Shown here in pieces: positions 11,256 through 21,806 of a DNA stretch of 64,000 nt. How positions within the stretch are numbered: position 1 is the stretch's first letter; the number at the start of each line of letters is the position of its first letter. The stretch is taken from assembly GCA_905221605.1 (NCBI GenBank), contig CAJNDS010002130.1:562001-626000 (forward strand), in the 5' to 3' direction. Origin of the DNA: Symbiodinium natans (Eukaryota; Sar; Dinophyceae; Suessiales; Symbiodiniaceae). The position numbers and the translations under genes are program-made. The notes beneath the pieces are model-generated. The model did no database searches. It saw nothing but the letters and a program-made list of their open reading frames with translations, and was not told where the DNA came from.

Positions 11256-11342
11256 CCGAAGCCGCACAGGCAGCATGTTGGAGAGATGGAACTGCAATCC
11301 CCAAAGCATAGTTAATGTCGAGTTGGGATGCTGCGCTCCAAC

Positions 11343-11415
11343 AGTTTAGGGTTTAGGGTTCAGGGTTTAGGGTTTGGGGTTTGGGGTTTAGGGTTTAGGG
11401 TTTAGGGTTAGGGTG
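11343..11415 (+). repeat. TTTAGGG/TTTGGGG array
   Basis: About ten units with one TTTGGGG block. Confidence 0.85.
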
Positions 11416-12349
11416 ATGCATAAGTCTACAACCAAGCTTAAGCTCAGCTGGAAGGAAGTTTGCATGCTGACATGGACGCAGCAGTCGCCAAGAGCAGCTT
11501 CGCACGCAAGGGTTTCGGGGGTTTCGGGGGGTTTTAGGGGTTTTCAGGGTTTTGAGGGGTTTAGGGGGTAGCAGTTGCTTCATCTTGTGAAGCGTTAACT
11601 ACCTGTGGGCTGAGAATAGAGAGAGAATTGCAAATTCCATGATGCGGTGCACTTCTTGGCTAGTCTCCTTCATGTGTTCAGCTTTTGCATTTCTTGCCTA
11701 CAAGCCCCAGAACTATCGGAAGTGTGCGTCTTGCAGCCATGTGCAGAGTATCCCGTCGAGCAACGCTGTCTGAGATTTGTCTTTGGAGATGCACCAGTTC
11801 AATCTGATGTGGTAAGGTTTTGGGGTTGAAGCCAAGTTTCCTCAGGTCCCCCAGTGTTGTAGTTATCTGTTATACACATCGGAGTCCAAGGGACGATTCA
11901 AGAGACAGTAAAGATACTGTCTCAAACGGGAGTGTCTATATCAGCCTATATCTCCCTTGGGAATTCATTTTTTTGTTGATATAAAACCCAAGAGCATATT
12001 GTCTAAGGGGAGTATAGGCGAAGCCTAAAGCCCAGCACCTTGAGCCCTAAACCCGAGAGACCCTAAACCCTCAAACCCCTCAGAACCCTAAAAGCCCAAC
12101 AATCCCCAAATACCCCAAACCCCAAATACCCCTAATACCCCTACATACCCCAAATACCCCAAATACCCCTAAATCCCCCTAAATACCCCAACTACCTCAA
12201 GTACCCCAAGTACCCCAAATACCCAAAATACCCCAAATACCGAACTTTCAAGCCCTAAATCCCAGCTTTCCAAGGCGAAGCGCTGCTCCAGAGGATGTGT
12301 GAACCTCATTTCTTGCGCAGCCTGTTCTCCTGAGGGCTACTGGCTGGTT

Positions 12350-12440
12350 CTTAGTAGCGAAGGAGGGAATGAGGTACCCTACATAACCCCTTAAAGGGCA
12401 TATATAGGGTCCTACTTCCCTCAGTCCCTCTAAGAGGATA
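12350..12440. mobile_element. MITE family D copy (D2), decayed
   Basis: GAGGGAATGAGG at the left and inverted CCTACTTCCCTCAGTCCC at the right; the same arms as D1 (45606-45760) and D3 (51133-51230). A poly-C run follows at about 12472-12500. Confidence 0.55.
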
Positions 12441-12522
12441 AAAATCCTTTAAAGGGCGTATGTGATGCCCTCTCCCCCCCCCCCCCCCCCCCCCCCCCCC
12501 GTGGTGTGGTTGTGGGTTGGTT

Positions 12523-12606
12523 TTAGGGTTTAGGGTTTAGGGTTTAGGAATTAGGGTTTAGGGTTTAGGGTTTAGGGTTCAGGGTTCAGGGTTCAGGGTT
12601 CAGGGT
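12523..12606 (+). repeat. TTTAGGG array with TTCAGGG tail
   Basis: TTTAGGG units followed by four TTCAGGG units, another locally spread variant. Confidence 0.85.
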
Positions 12607-12641
12607 TTGCTGTGATAGAGCGTAGATGCTGTGAAGGTTAG

Positions 12642-12712
12642 GCTTTGGAACAAGCTCGAAAGCTTCGTGAGGCGCGAAGAGCAGCTTTGGCCCGATTGTG
12701 GACGACCATCTA
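12642..12712 (+). CDS. Helical exon-like island
   Basis: After AGGTTAG^, reads ALEQARKLREARRAALARL in phase 0, a classic charged helix. Right boundary uncertain. Adjacent to a TTTAGGG array. May belong with the coiled-coil islands to the left or right. Confidence 0.4.
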
Positions 12713-13087
12713 ACTTTTCTCCCACCCCACGCCGTCCCAGGCGGCAGAGCCACCCAAACCTATTCCGTTTGGGGTTTAGGCCTATACTTAGACAACAGTC
12801 CACTTCTAAAAACTTCTTCCGTTTCAGGATGTTTCGTGTCAGGGGGTTGTAAGAGGAGTCCGAGAGCCAGAGATGTGCTAACCTCCACAAGGGTGTCAGG
12901 GTCCTAGGGCACGCTGCGGCTGGGGGGCTGCGGCTGGGGGTACCCCCCCTGAAACCAGGGTCATGACCTGAAGGGTTTTCGGGCGGACGACCTGGGTCGG
13001 CTTGCACCATGGAGGTCGAGGCCTAAGGCTTGAGTTTACGGTTTTCGGGTTTGGGCTTGGGGTTCCCCCCCTGTGGTTGTGGGTAGG

Positions 13088-13225
13088 TTTTAGGGTTTTA
13101 GGGTTTTTGGGTTTTTGGGTTTTAGGGTTTTGGGGTTTTGGGGTTTTGGGGTTTTGGGGTTTTGGGGTTTTGGGGTTTTGGGGTTTTGGGGTTTTGGGGT
13201 TTTCGGGTTTTCGGGTTTTCGGGTT
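13088..13225 (+). repeat. TTTTGGGG array
   Basis: About ten copies of the 8-mer TTTTGGGG flanked by TTTTAGGG and TTTTCGGG variants. The 8-mer equals the Oxytricha/Euplotes telomere unit, here almost certainly a local variant of the native array. Confidence 0.9.
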
Positions 13226-13499
13226 GAAGGGCCTTTGTGGGGTGGGGGGGGGGTCTTCCGTGCAATGTGGGGGTGGGGGGCGGGGTTGGGGCGGTTGGGG
13301 GGGGGTGGGGTGGGTAGGTATAGGGCCTTAACTCCCTCGATCCCGGACTAAGCAGCCCTCAGCCTCAAGCCCTAAACCCTCAGACACTGTTCCAAGACTC
13401 TGTTGTGCCGAGCCCACATACCGGCATCGATCGTCGTTCCCACTCTTTAGTGTTGGAGTGTGCGCACCATGCAGGTAGCGGCGAGGAAGTTGCAAGCGG

Positions 13500-13612
13500 A
13501 CCCTAAACCCTGAACCCTGAACCCTGAACCCTGAACCCTGAACCCTGAACCCTGAACCCTGAACCCTAAACCCTAGACCCTAAACCCTAAACCCTAAACC
13601 CTAAACCCTAGC
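13500..13612 (-). repeat. CCCTGAA to CCCTAAA array
   Basis: About nine CCCTGAA units followed by CCCTAAA units. Confidence 0.9.
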
Positions 13613-13620
13613 ACAGGTCG

Positions 13621-13700
13621 GCAATCGATTACTCAGCAGAGCCCGAGATGCAATGGACCGCAATGATGGCGGCGCATGAAGAGAGCAAGGACAACTGCAG
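13621..13700 (+). CDS. Exon-like island between two arrays
   Basis: After AACCCTAGCACAG^, one frame reads SAIDYSAEPEMQWTAMMAA, another NRLLSRARDAMDRNDGGA. Flanked by CCCTAAA on the left and TTTAGGG on the right. Frame not settled; family unknown. Confidence 0.3.
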
Positions 13701-13705
13701 TGTTT

Positions 13706-13803
13706 CGGGTTTAGGGTTTAGGGTTTAGGGTTTAGGGTTTGCGGTTTAGGGTTTAGGGTTTAAATTTAGGGTTTAGGGTTGAGGGTTTAGGGTTTGGGGT
13801 TGA
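13706..13803 (+). repeat. TTTAGGG array
   Basis: About 13 units with several single-base variants. Confidence 0.85.
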
Positions 13804-14023
13804 GGGTGGCGATGTCGCTCAGCTCCAAAGATCATGCGGTAGTCAAGTCTTGGGATTCGTCAGCGTCCTAAACCCTAAACCCTAGCCCCGAAACCCCTAC
13901 GTTTGTGTTTCAGCAAACGCCTCCTGTCACGTGTCCACCTGGGGTCATCAGGGGGTTTAGGTTTTAGGGCTCAGGGCTTAGGGTTTAGGGCTATGGGTTT
14001 AGGGCTTAGGGTTGAATTATAAT

Positions 14024-14115
14024 TAGGGGTACCTCATTGGTATCTTTATGATAAGAAGGGGATCCTATTATTCGGGGGGTCTGTATTAGGGGCCCCTTTT
14101 TTCGTAGACCCCCAT
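14024..14115. mobile_element. MITE family A copy (A3)
   Basis: TTAGGGGTACC...GATAAGAAGGGGATCCTATTA...TTAGGGGCCCCTTTTTTCG then TAGACCCCCATC. All family A blocks are in order. Confidence 0.75.
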
Positions 14116-14185
14116 CAGTTCCCCTGATGCGTCTTGAAAGTGATCCCAACGACAGCAGCGAGTCCTATGACCCGACCGGCCCTCT

Positions 14186-14320
14186 TCTAAACCCCAAACC
14201 CCAAACCCCAAACCCCAAACCCTAAACCCTAAACCCTAAACCCTAAACCCTAAACCCTAAACCCTCAACCCTCAACCCTCAACCCTAAACCCTAAACCCT
14301 AAACCCTAAACCCTAAACCT
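14186..14320 (-). repeat. CCCCAAA, CCCTAAA, CCCTCAA composite array
   Basis: Four blocks of homogeneous variants in succession within 135 nt. Confidence 0.9.
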
Positions 14321-14463
14321 TTTAGGCGTTTAGGGGTTTGGGGAGTTTAGGGATTTACATAAGGGTTTGGGTTTTGGGTTTAGGGGGCTGGGGTGGTTAA
14401 GGGTTCCTCGCATCCATACGTGTTACTATTATTATTATGATGATGGTTATTATTATCATTAGT

Positions 14464-14535
14464 ATTCTTCTTATTCTTATTCTTATACTTATTCTTATTC
14501 TTATTCTTATTCTTATTCTTATTCTTATTCTTAAT
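14464..14535. repeat. TTATTC microsatellite
   Basis: Hexamer TTATTC repeated about 11 times; the Lys/Asn-rich minus frame over it is an artefact. Confidence 0.9.
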
Positions 14536-14603
14536 TCTTATTTTTCTTAGTCTTCTTCTCATCCTTAAAACGTCTTGCAGTAGCACTATCAGCAAATTGC
14601 AAG

Positions 14604-14658
14604 GAGAAGCTATCGCAGATTGAGGACCTGGTTCGGCGTCGGATCGCCCTGGGCTCAG
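14604..14658 (+). CDS. Helical exon-like island (55 nt)
   Basis: AATTGCAAG^ acceptor, CTCAG^GTGCTT donor. Reads EKLSQIEDLVRRRIALGS. Family unknown; followed directly by a TTTAGGG array (14676-14806), as in verified introns. Confidence 0.45.
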
Positions 14659-14675
14659 GTGCTTCCTTGTACTTA

Positions 14676-14806
14676 GGGTTCAGGGTTTAGGGTTTAGGGT
14701 TTAGGGTTTAGGGTTTAGGGTTTAGGGTTTAGGGTTTAGGGTTTAGGGTTTAGGGTTTAGGGTTTAGGGTTTAGGGTTTAGGGTTTAGGATTTAGGGTTT
14801 AGGGTG
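14676..14806 (+). repeat. TTTAGGG array, about 18 units
   Basis: Near-perfect TTTAGGG with one TTTAGGA. Confidence 0.95.
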
Positions 14807-15284
14807 CTTGACGACTTGATCCGACACAATGCGGCCACTTCTCTAAAGCCTGGGTCCCTTTCGAGGGTCCTTTATAGGGCGGCCCCTCTTACTTAGGGTA
14901 CCCAAAAAGGGACCAGAACTCAGAGAGCTGACCATGTATGGCCCCTAATCCTAACGATCAGAACAATCCCTACAAATTTACATGCTGCAGTTCACTGTGA
15001 GGACTTGTTGTAGTGTCGTGGGGGAGTGAACTTTCGGGACAGGGAAGGTAACTCGAAGCAAAACCTTCTCGCTGTAGGAGGCGGCCGTGCAGTCAGCCGA
15101 CTGGCGCGGTTTTAGGAACTGAAGGGGTTGACCCTAGACCCTAAACCCTAAACCCTAAGCCCTAAATCCGTTGCGATGGTGTGCTTGGATATGTCCGGTG
15201 TTGCATCTTTGCGACTTCGGCATGTGCAGTGCATGTGCTGAACCCTAAATCCGACTCCCAGATGGGCCTGAACGGTTTTTGCTA

Positions 15285-15532
15285 AACCCTAAATCCTAAA
15301 TCCTAAACCCTAAACCCTAAACCCTAAGCCCTAAACCCTAAACCCTAATTCGTTGAGCCGCGACTCAGGATCAGCTGAAGCCGGGGGATCGGGAACTGAA
15401 GCTTTGCCGTGCTGTGCGCCATTCACTTTCTCCACTTGAAGAGTTCTTGGTCAAGGTTTAAACATAGGGTTTAGGGTTTAGGGTTTAGGGTTTAGGGTTT
15501 AGGGTTTAGGGTTTAGGGTTTAGGGTTTAGAA
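15285..15532. repeat. Facing CCCTAAA and TTTAGGG arrays
   Basis: CCCTAAA-type at about 15285-15350 and TTTAGGG at 15466-15532, separated by about 115 nt of unique sequence with no settled frame. Confidence 0.85.
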
Positions 15533-15635
15533 ACCTTTGAAACCCCTGCACCCATCCAAGCCCACTGACCGCTGTGTGTCGGTGGATTCCATGTGGTCGC
15601 CAGAGTGTAGAGCTCCAAGGCCGCAGCACCAGAAC

Positions 15636-15857
15636 CACCATCAGCATCATCAGCATCATCAGCATCATCAGCATCATCAGCATCATCAGCATCATCAGCA
15701 TCATCAGCATCATCAGCATCATCAGCATCATCAGCATCATCAGCATCATCAGCATCATCAGCATCATCAGCATCATCAGCATCATCAGCATCATCAGCAT
15801 CATCATCATCAGCAGCAGCATCATCAGCATCAGCATCAGCATCAGCATCAGCATCAG

Positions 15858-15896
<39 letters not shown>

Positions 15897-15962
15897 CATC
15901 CTCATCCTCATCCTCATCCTTATCCTCCTCATGATCATCATCATCAGCAGCAGCAGCATCAT
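15636..15962. repeat. CATCATCAG minisatellite
   Basis: About 18 copies of the 9-mer CATCATCAG, then CAGCAT, CAT and CCTCAT runs. It gives His-rich, Ile/Ser-rich and Met/Leu-rich open frames in different frames; none looks like a protein. Confidence 0.9.
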
Positions 15963-16159
15963 CAGTATCCTTGTTCCGTTCCCTGCCCTAAGCCCCAAAG
16001 CCCTAAACGATCCGCTAGGATTTTGGTGGAAAGCGACCATAGCAGCTGGAGGTACGTGGCATCTGCGTTTCCTCGCAGCGTTCTGTGCATGGCACTGAGC
16101 TTTGGTTGTGCTGTTTTGTCTAATCGCTTCCCCCTAATTCTAAACCCCAAACCCTGATT

Positions 16160-17100
16160 TTGAATATTATTTTCCCGGACCCTCCCGGCACCCAGACCAA
16201 TACTAAACCTGTTTGAGAATTCGGGGGGGGGGGGGTTGAGGGCCTCCGCCCTTGAGTTGAGCCATTAGCTTAAGGCTAGGGCTTTATTGTTTAGGACCCC
16301 CCCACCCCCCCCAATTTTGAAATTTTTCCGGTCCACGAACTTTTAACTTACGGGGGAGAGGGGTGGGTGGGTGGTTTTTAGTCATTTTAGTATTAGGGGG
16401 AAGGGATTATTGCGTATCTGTTTGCAAAGAATGACATAAGCTCGCCTCTTGGCGATCAGAGTTGCTTGGCCAATCTTAGCTGAAAAGCACGAAGTGGCCC
16501 TAAGTTGCATCCTCATCGTTTCCAGAAGCGGTTGAGGTTGCTGGTCTGGTGGGCACACAAAAACCTCACAGACCTTTTCAGGTCCTGGAAGCCTTATGGG
16601 ACCTAAACCCCAACAACGGTGTACTGTAACTCCGCGCTTTCCAAGCGTTGGGGTATAGGGCTCCCTAACGCTAAACCCTAAACCCTAAACCCTAAACACT
16701 AAACTCAAGACTCAAGGCCGAGGAAGTGGGGCCACAGCCGCTGAGTGGGTTGAGAGCGTGTTGAGTTTATGGTCTTAGCTGTGGAGTATGAGCTGCCCTT
16801 CCGCATTGAACCTGGTCCTACATGTCAAGGGTGCGATTTCTTAGTGACTCGGTTTTTGGGGATTAGGTGCTGCACGAAATTGCGGGGACCTGGACCAGAT
16901 TCGTTGAGGACAGCCCTGGATGATGAACACTAGAAGAGGGTATGCCCTCTAGAAAGAGAGGGCAGGCTGTGTTTGGGCAGCCTGTCATTGCCTTTCGCCA
17001 GTGAAATTCTGGGTTCGTGAACCATCCATCAGGCGCCTCGGTGATTCAAGGCTGCAGGTCAGCATTAGAATGTCAGATACAATGCATACTGTTCCCTGCA
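16160..17100. other. No gene recognised
   Basis: Mixed unique sequence with poly-G (16206-16217) and poly-C (16298-16312) runs facing each other, and a short CCCTAAA stretch at about 16671-16700. No exon with convincing boundaries found. Confidence 0.4.
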
Positions 17101-17107
17101 AAGTCCA

Positions 17108-17164
17108 CAACCCTAAACCCTAAACCCTAAACCCTAAACCCTAAACCCTTAACCCTTAACCCCT
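17108..17164 (-). repeat. CCCTAAA array
   Basis: About seven units, last ones CCCTTAA. Confidence 0.85.
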
Positions 17165-17239
17165 AAGACCTAAGGAAAAGACATAGTTCGCGCCATGGGA
17201 GCGTGGCTGGCCTAAGGAAACCGAGTTTGTATCTCCTGA

Positions 17240-17341
17240 CTTGGGATGTTCCCCTTATGCTGACAGTCCTGATTAGGGATTATAGTTCCCCCCCCCCCCC
17301 CGCATTAAAATCCCTAGTAAGGACTGTTAGTATAGGGGGTA
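17240..17341. mobile_element. MITE family B copy (B2)
   Basis: TTGGGATGTTCCCCTTATGC...CAGTCCTGATTAGGGATTAT, a central poly-C, then inverted ATCCCTAGTAAGGACTGTTA and GTATAGGGGG; the right end is truncated. Confidence 0.75.
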
Positions 17342-17344
17342 AGG

Positions 17345-19490
17345 CTGCTTCAGGAACCCGGCAAACCTGCTTAGCAGGGCCTGCAGCAACACTGCATTTA
17401 TTTTGCCTCAACAAAGAAGGCTTCGAAAGGGATTGGGCTTGATGCTCCCATGTAAGAAAGAGCCCAGACCTGATTACACAGCTGCTGTTAGCTGCCACAT
17501 CGTGCTCTTGCCTGCTCATCGCTATGGCGATGGCCAGGCGTGGCACCGGTTAGCAACGCAGCGATCTGACAGGAATCTCCCCCTCGAAAAGCCCACACTT
17601 TCCTGAACAAAGGGGCGGACAACAGCTGTGCTTTATGCAGATTGCAGCTACCACGGAAAGGCTGTTGCCTTGGAGAGGTAGTTGCTCTAACGTGGCTGGG
17701 CTGTGACTGGCTTGCGGTGGAGCAATGCCATGCCACCAGTTTGGGCGCGGATTCGCAGCGGAGCCGCAAACCAGAGCAGCCCAGACACGACTCACCAGTG
17801 CCATCGCTACTGCATGCTTCCAATGAAGACTCTCACTTTGATTGCTTTGCGAAATCGAAGTTTGCATGGTGAATTGGGGGGAAATCATCTTTGGCAAGTT
17901 GAATCGTGATTTGTCATAAGAGCAAGGAAGCTGATGTGTGCGGCTGTGACTTCCACAGAAAAGAAAGATGGCCCCAAACGCACCGTGCCATGTGTGTAGA
18001 CCTCACGAACATGCAGGTAGCCAGCCATGAGTTTCGCGACGCACAAGACGCCGATGTCACTGAACATCGGAAGTTCATGAAAACCCTGCGTCATCTGGCC
18101 GTGTGCCTGAATCCTGGAACCTAGCCTGAGCACCCTGGACTTTGAGTTGTGAACCCGCACACCCGAGCCCTAAATGTTACTGTAGCCGTAGCTCTTGATG
18201 CACTGCGCGATGGAAGTCATAATAAGGACCCCAATAAGATACCCCCAATTTCGGCAACCCCCATATGGCGCCACCGCATGACATTCTTCTTCTCACAGCT
18301 AGATGGCCAGAGGGTTTTTTGCTCAGACAGCAGCCTGGACTCTTGATGATCCCGCCAGCAGCTTCCCAAGCTCCGGATAGATGCTTTCCGTGCTCAGTGT
18401 AGCCTTGGCATACCCACAGAGGAGCACAGTGGAGTCATAGCCTCAATACAAGGCATGTTATGTGTGTGGCACCGTTTCGGGTATTTTCTGATGGGTAGTA
18501 GAGGTCATTCTCAGCTCCGTCTCAACTGTCACACGAGCCTCACGCGCACCCGCAACCCAGCTTTGCCGGCTTTGTTAAACTTGGGGAGCTCGCTGTGCAT
18601 TCCTGCTGCGCTCCTTAGAACCTGGTGGGCCCGGCGGCTTTTCCTCAGGATGCATATAGCTTACTCCTTTATAGGGCTTCTTGTTTCTCAGCCCAATGGG
18701 GCGGCTGCTGAGGTCTTAGGAGGCTACTGCAGTTTTGAGGGGTTTGGGGGGGGAGCAACTGTCCTGAATCCGTCGAGTCGAGCCAGAGAAGACTGACTCG
18801 AGCCTCTTGTTTGCGACGAAAGTGCTTCAACAGGGGTTGGCTTGACGTGCCGGACATTTGCAATTTGTAGTGACGTCCTTTTTGGGGGTAGAGTTATAAG
18901 CGCATCCCCCTGAATGCAACTGATTCGAAGAGGGCGTGGGAATGCGACATTCGCTTTTACCTGAAATGCGGCTGACGTGGAACCTGTCCCTTCGACCACA
19001 AAGCCCTACCACCTCTCCACCTTAAACTGAGGCATGCTGAGCCCCAAAGGATGTGGACGCATGAACGTGTCTTTCCTTTTTTCTAGCTGTTCGTAGTCGT
19101 GAGTACCATGCTAAACATGGCAGCTTGGAGCTTTAGTGTCGGCACGTCGGTTGTGCCCAGAGCTTTTGGGGTCTCGGGCAGCTAGGTCCGCAGTTTGCCA
19201 TGCTGCTGCTAAAGCTTTTCGGAAGCTTGCTGGAGTGCAGTGCCTGCAAGAATCCACCTGACGAGACCAACGAAGATTCGGGCATCTATCTAGAGCCTGC
19301 CTGAACCTTTCAGGATGCAAGGATGACGGGAGATGGAACGAACTCAGAGAGTAGCGTTGTTTTGCGTTTAGCACAGTCCAGCTTGATTTGTACTCGTGGT
19401 CTTCGGCAGCTTTATTGTCGGGCTCAGGCATGGCACATGAAAGATCAGCGACTACACACACTCTGAAAGCACGCCTACCCCCCGACCCCT
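17345..19490. other. Unique region, no gene settled
   Basis: About 2.1 kb with few repeats, moderate GC and several overlapping 60-115-codon frames on both strands. None has a recognised domain or paired splice sites I trust. A half family A element is at about 18220-18265. Short exons of an unrecognised gene remain possible. Confidence 0.4.
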
Positions 19491-19504
19491 TGAAGTCTGT
19501 ACCT

Positions 19505-19598
19505 GATGTTCCCCCTTATACTAACAGTCTTTAATAGGGATGATCGTACCCCCTATTATTCCTCTTGAGGACTGTTAGTATAAGGGGGAACATCTCAA
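19505..19598. mobile_element. MITE family B copy (B3) with target duplication
   Basis: GATGTTCCCCCTTATACTAA at the left, inverted TTAGTATAAGGGGGAACATC at the right. The 9-mer TCTGTACCT stands immediately left (19496-19504) and right (19599-19607). Confidence 0.85.
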
Positions 19599-19946
19599 TC
19601 TGTACCTCAATGTTGGAGTCCACGGTGTCATCCAGGAACTGTTGCGGCTAGGCACACCCCCCCCCCCAGGAAGATCCGAAAGTCTAGCTACACCTATGTG
19701 CAACAGCTATGCAGCTAGGTTGGCTTTTGGGACATCTTGTATTTTCCTTGCCGGGGTTTATCAGAGACCCTATATATAAACTATTGTTCAAAGGGTTTAA
19801 AGGCCAACCCTATTAAGTTTGCTGCAGCCCTTTACTAGCAGAGCTTGTGGCGATGTTCACTCCACCGGAGGCCTCCTCTAGGGTTGAGGCTTCGGGGTTC
19901 TAAGGGGGGTTTTGAGGATTTCTGATTTGAGGACTTCGGAAAGTTT

Positions 19947-20290
19947 ACCCTAAACCCTAAAGGCCCTCAACCCTAAATCCTAAAGGCCCTAAACCCTAAA
20001 GGCCCTAAACCCTAAAGGCCCTAAACCCTAAAGGCCCTAAACCCTAAAGGCCCTAAACCCTAAAGGCCCTAAACCCTAAAGGCCCTAAACCCTAAACGCC
20101 CTAAACCCTAAACGCCCTAAACCCTAAACGCCCTAAACCCTAAACGCCCTAAACCCTAAACGCCCTAAACCCTAAACGCCCTAAACCCTAAACGCCCTAA
20201 ACCCTAAACCCTAAACCCTAAACCCTAAACCCTAAGCCCTAAACCCTAAACCCTAAGCCCTAAACCCTGAACCCTAAACCCTAAACCCAG
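19947..20290 (-). repeat. Composite 16-nt telomere-like repeat in two blocks
   Basis: Unit GGCCCTAAACCCTAAA repeated about seven times, then CGCCCTAAACCCTAAA about eight times, then plain CCCTAAA. One G-to-C change separates the two blocks, so each was amplified as a 16-mer. Confidence 0.95.
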
Positions 20291-20436
20291 ACTCTTCACA
20301 CCAGCTTCTTCATTGGGGTGGAACATGAGCTCTTCAGGTTTCGAAGGATGCGGCCGCGAGCACAGCAGCCGGGACAGGCCGGGGCATCCATTCCGACTTC
20401 TGGGATTTGGGGTTTCAACCCCAAAACCCTCACTTG

Positions 20437-20770
20437 GGTTTAGGGTTTAGGGTTTGGGGTTTAGGGTTTAGGGTTTAGGGCTTAGGGTTTAGGGTGAAAC
20501 GATTGAAAGCCAGAGCCCAGGGCTTTTTTGATACCCCCCCAGCAACACGTTTCAGGTCACAACACGCCCACTGGCGCTGCTAGCACCCGATCCGATGCCA
20601 AAGAACCAGCAAGGCGCGCCAGAGGGGTCAGACGGAACACTAAACCCTACGCTGGATTTTAGGGTTTAGGGTTTAGGGTTTAGGGTTTAGGGGTTAGGGT
20701 TTAGGGGTTAGGGTTTAGTGGTTTAGGGTAAATTATAAGAGGGTTTAGGGCTTAGGGTGAGGGTTTAGGG
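20437..20770 (+). repeat. Two TTTAGGG arrays and a GGGTGAATCATAAGA repeat
   Basis: Arrays at about 20437-20495 and 20660-20770, followed to about 20830 by four copies of AGGGTGAATCATAA(G/C). Confidence 0.85.
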
Positions 20771-21059
20771 TGCATCATAAGAGGGTGAATCATAAGAGGG
20801 TGAATCATAACAGGGTGAATCATAAGAGGGATCCCAATCCTAGATTACCTTCGAGTTGGAATAGGGATCCTAATGAAAAGTTTCCGAAGCCCGAAACAGG
20901 AACCCTCAACCCCCTCTCTCCCCCCCCCCCCCCCCCCAACACAAAAAAAAGAAAGAAGGAAGAAAGGAAAGAGCTCAAAGCAGTTCAAGTATGCAGAAGC
21001 CCACGTCATTCCGAAACAGCGGTGGAAGAGCAGCTATGTATGAGCAGCCATATATTCTT

Positions 21060-21335
21060 AGAGTCTTAGATTTACTATATTATCATATTATTACAATAGT
21101 ATACATCTTATAGTCTTTCTATATTAGTATATTACTATCAAATTATATTAGTATATTACTATCAAATTAGGTTTCTTTATTAAGATGCTACTACATAATT
21201 TGTATGTTCTTACTTCACGAGAATTTTGAAGTTATTAAACCAATATTCGTATCATAATTTTGATATTTTCTACTACTTGACTATTCTGGTAGTATACATG
21301 CTAGAGTAGTATATCAACTTCTGTCTATCATTGTA
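21060..21335. other. AT-rich block
   Basis: Rich in TATTATTA and repeated TTAGTATATTACTATCAAAT (twice near 21125-21165). No gene seen. Same character as 960-1565. Confidence 0.6.
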
Positions 21336-21743
21336 TTGTTAGGATGCCGACATGTGCATGCACAAGCACTCTGAGCAGGTTCGGTATCACCCTCCCGGCC
21401 ACCACGCAGGCCTGTCCAAGCGATGGGAGCCAGGGTTTAGGGCCTCTGCGCATTTTCCACATACTTGGAAGCTCTTTTAACTTAGTAAGTAGGGTTCGTA
21501 AGTTGGGTTATGGGGAATACATGAGGGCTTCTGGGGGATACTAAGTAGACATACTAAGTCAAAAGAGCTTCCAAGTAGTTCCCACCTACCCGAATCGATC
21601 ATGCGGAGGTCCACCAGGTTTGCGGATTAGAGGGGTTTCGGGCCGCAGGCCCTTCTTTCGGGTGGGCGGCTCCCTGTGTTGCGTGGCATCTCTGGAAATT
21701 CACTGTCAGTACACGGCCATATGTCACGTGCCAAGAGTTGCAG

Positions 21744-21806
21744 ATGTCTCCGTCGGCCGAGGGACCGACAGAGGCGGAGTTGCTTGCCAGCGAAGCTTTG
21801 AAGCAG
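21744..21806 (+). CDS. Poly(A) polymerase exon 1 (N-terminal)
   Basis: After GAGTTGCAG^; 21 codons starting with ATG, MSPSAEGPTEAELLASEALK plus Q. Ends at a GC donor (CAG^GCAGCC). Earlier coding sequence is possible because the AG precedes the ATG directly. Confidence 0.8.

Noticed and set aside
15537..16157. Long His/Gln-rich frame (and Ile/Ser and Met/Leu frames) over 15.6-16.0 kb
   Set aside because: Produced by the CATCATCAG minisatellite in every frame; no domain and no splice context.
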